Origin: Bog-793 sp963761425
GTDB lineage: Bacteria; Actinomycetota; Acidimicrobiia; Acidimicrobiales; Bog-793
Assembly (NCBI GenBank): GCA_963761425.1
Contig: CAVXGQ010000004.1
Coordinates: forward strand, 248,001 to 312,000
Length of the DNA stretch: 64,000 bases
Direction: 5' to 3'
The position numbers and the translations under genes are program-made. A model generated the notes under the pieces. It was given only the letters and a program-made list of their open reading frames with translations. It was not told the DNA's origin and did not search any database. Of the stretch, positions 63,807 to 64,000 are shown piece by piece; within the stretch, counting starts at the first letter, position 1, and each line of letters opens with the position of its first letter.

Positions 63807-63880
63807 TATATTCACCCCTGCCCCGGCGGGACCGGGGTCCCGGACGTTAACCATGCCGGGTCCGAAGGAGGTGAGCCGCC
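63807..63880 (+). promoter_or_regulatory. rpsF promoter and structured leader
   Basis: TATATT at 63807-63812 is a good -10; no strong -35. The leader contains GGGACC-GG-GGTCCC (63828-63841) and an alternative CGGAC/GTCCG pairing (63841-63864) just before AAGGAGGTG (63865-63873). Competing hairpins in an rpsF leader fit S6:S18-type autoregulation, which is not proven. Confidence 0.45.
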
Positions 63881-64000
63881 CTGCGGCCCTACGAGATTGC
63901 TGTCATTTTCGATGTCGGCCTGGACGAGAACGACATGCGAGCGACGACCGACCGCGTCGCGGAGCTCGTGCGCTCGCGGGGAGGATCCGTTGGTCACATC
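63881..64000 (+). CDS. rpsF: 30S ribosomal protein S6, 3' end cut by window; apparent CTG start
   Basis: The first 40 residues, RPYEIAVIFDVGLDENDM and following, are S6. Family proteins start MRPYEI; the codon at that place is CTG. In-frame TGA lies three codons upstream with only GCC-GCC between, so no ATG/GTG/TTG start is possible unless the sequence is wrong. AGGAGGT at 63866-63872 is nine bases from CTG, ideal spacing. The remainder lies past the window end. Confidence 0.9.
   Translation, partial: MRPYEIAVIFDVGLDENDMRATTDRVAELVRSRGGSVGHI

Overview
The window is a GC-rich bacterial chromosome segment spanning a replication origin. Gene order points to the Actinomycetota. Around the origin are dnaA-oriC-dnaN-recF-dciA-gyrB-gyrA-tRNA-Ile on one side and rpmH-rnpA-yidD-yidC-khpB-rsmG-parA-parB on the other. 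These are followed by a cwlM-like gene, trxA, trxB, murJ, a DUF6049-type gene and pcnA, then ino1-padR-DUF5318-rpsF, blocks that also sit together in mycobacteria. The hopanoid/squalene genes and absence of mycobacterial lipid genes suggest a free-living lineage, possibly Acidimicrobiia-like; that placement is inference only.

Region 1 (1-11.7 kb) is core metabolism and regulation. A minus-strand operon dxs-hpnC-hpnD-hpnE, coupled by ATGA/GTGA overlaps, supplies isoprenoid precursors and turns them into squalene; hpnC carries an apparent one-base frameshift. Next come a MerR-TetR fusion regulator, a DegV protein, a YbjQ protein, a cysteine-free Rrf2 regulator, a Fur paralogue, a Nudix hydrolase and a fur-catalase pair behind a palindromic operator.

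Region 2 (about 12-36 kb) is accessory. It looks less GC-rich by eye and is dedicated to surface glycans: GT-C-type and DUF2079 membrane proteins, two GtrA proteins, GT4 and GT2 glycosyltransferases, an ATP-grasp/HAD/Gfo-Idh/DegT sugar module, two epimerases and a UDP-sugar dehydrogenase. It holds remnants of at least two insertion sequences, a small element with terminal inverted repeats, and an intact IS630-type element abutting an IS1182-type element. It ends at tRNA-Ile beside gyrA.

Region 3 (36-51 kb) is the replication origin. The dnaN-dnaA gap has tandem DnaA boxes, a four-fold DnaA-trio-like repeat and an AT-rich stretch, plus a parS-like site. GyrA and GyrB carry natural residues at positions linked to quinolone resistance elsewhere. 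A small degenerate LAGLIDADG-like ORF lies between rsmG and parA.

Region 4 (51-64 kb) is envelope and central metabolism: a CwlM-like pseudo-amidase, thioredoxin system, DegV, MurJ, DUF6049, PcnA, inositol-phosphate synthase, PadR, DUF5318, PanB and the start of rpsF, which appears to begin with CTG. The most rewarding items are the oriC architecture, the ATP-grasp/HAD glycan module, the MerR-TetR fusion with a palindrome in the dxs promoter region, and the degenerate homing-endonuclease-like ORF.
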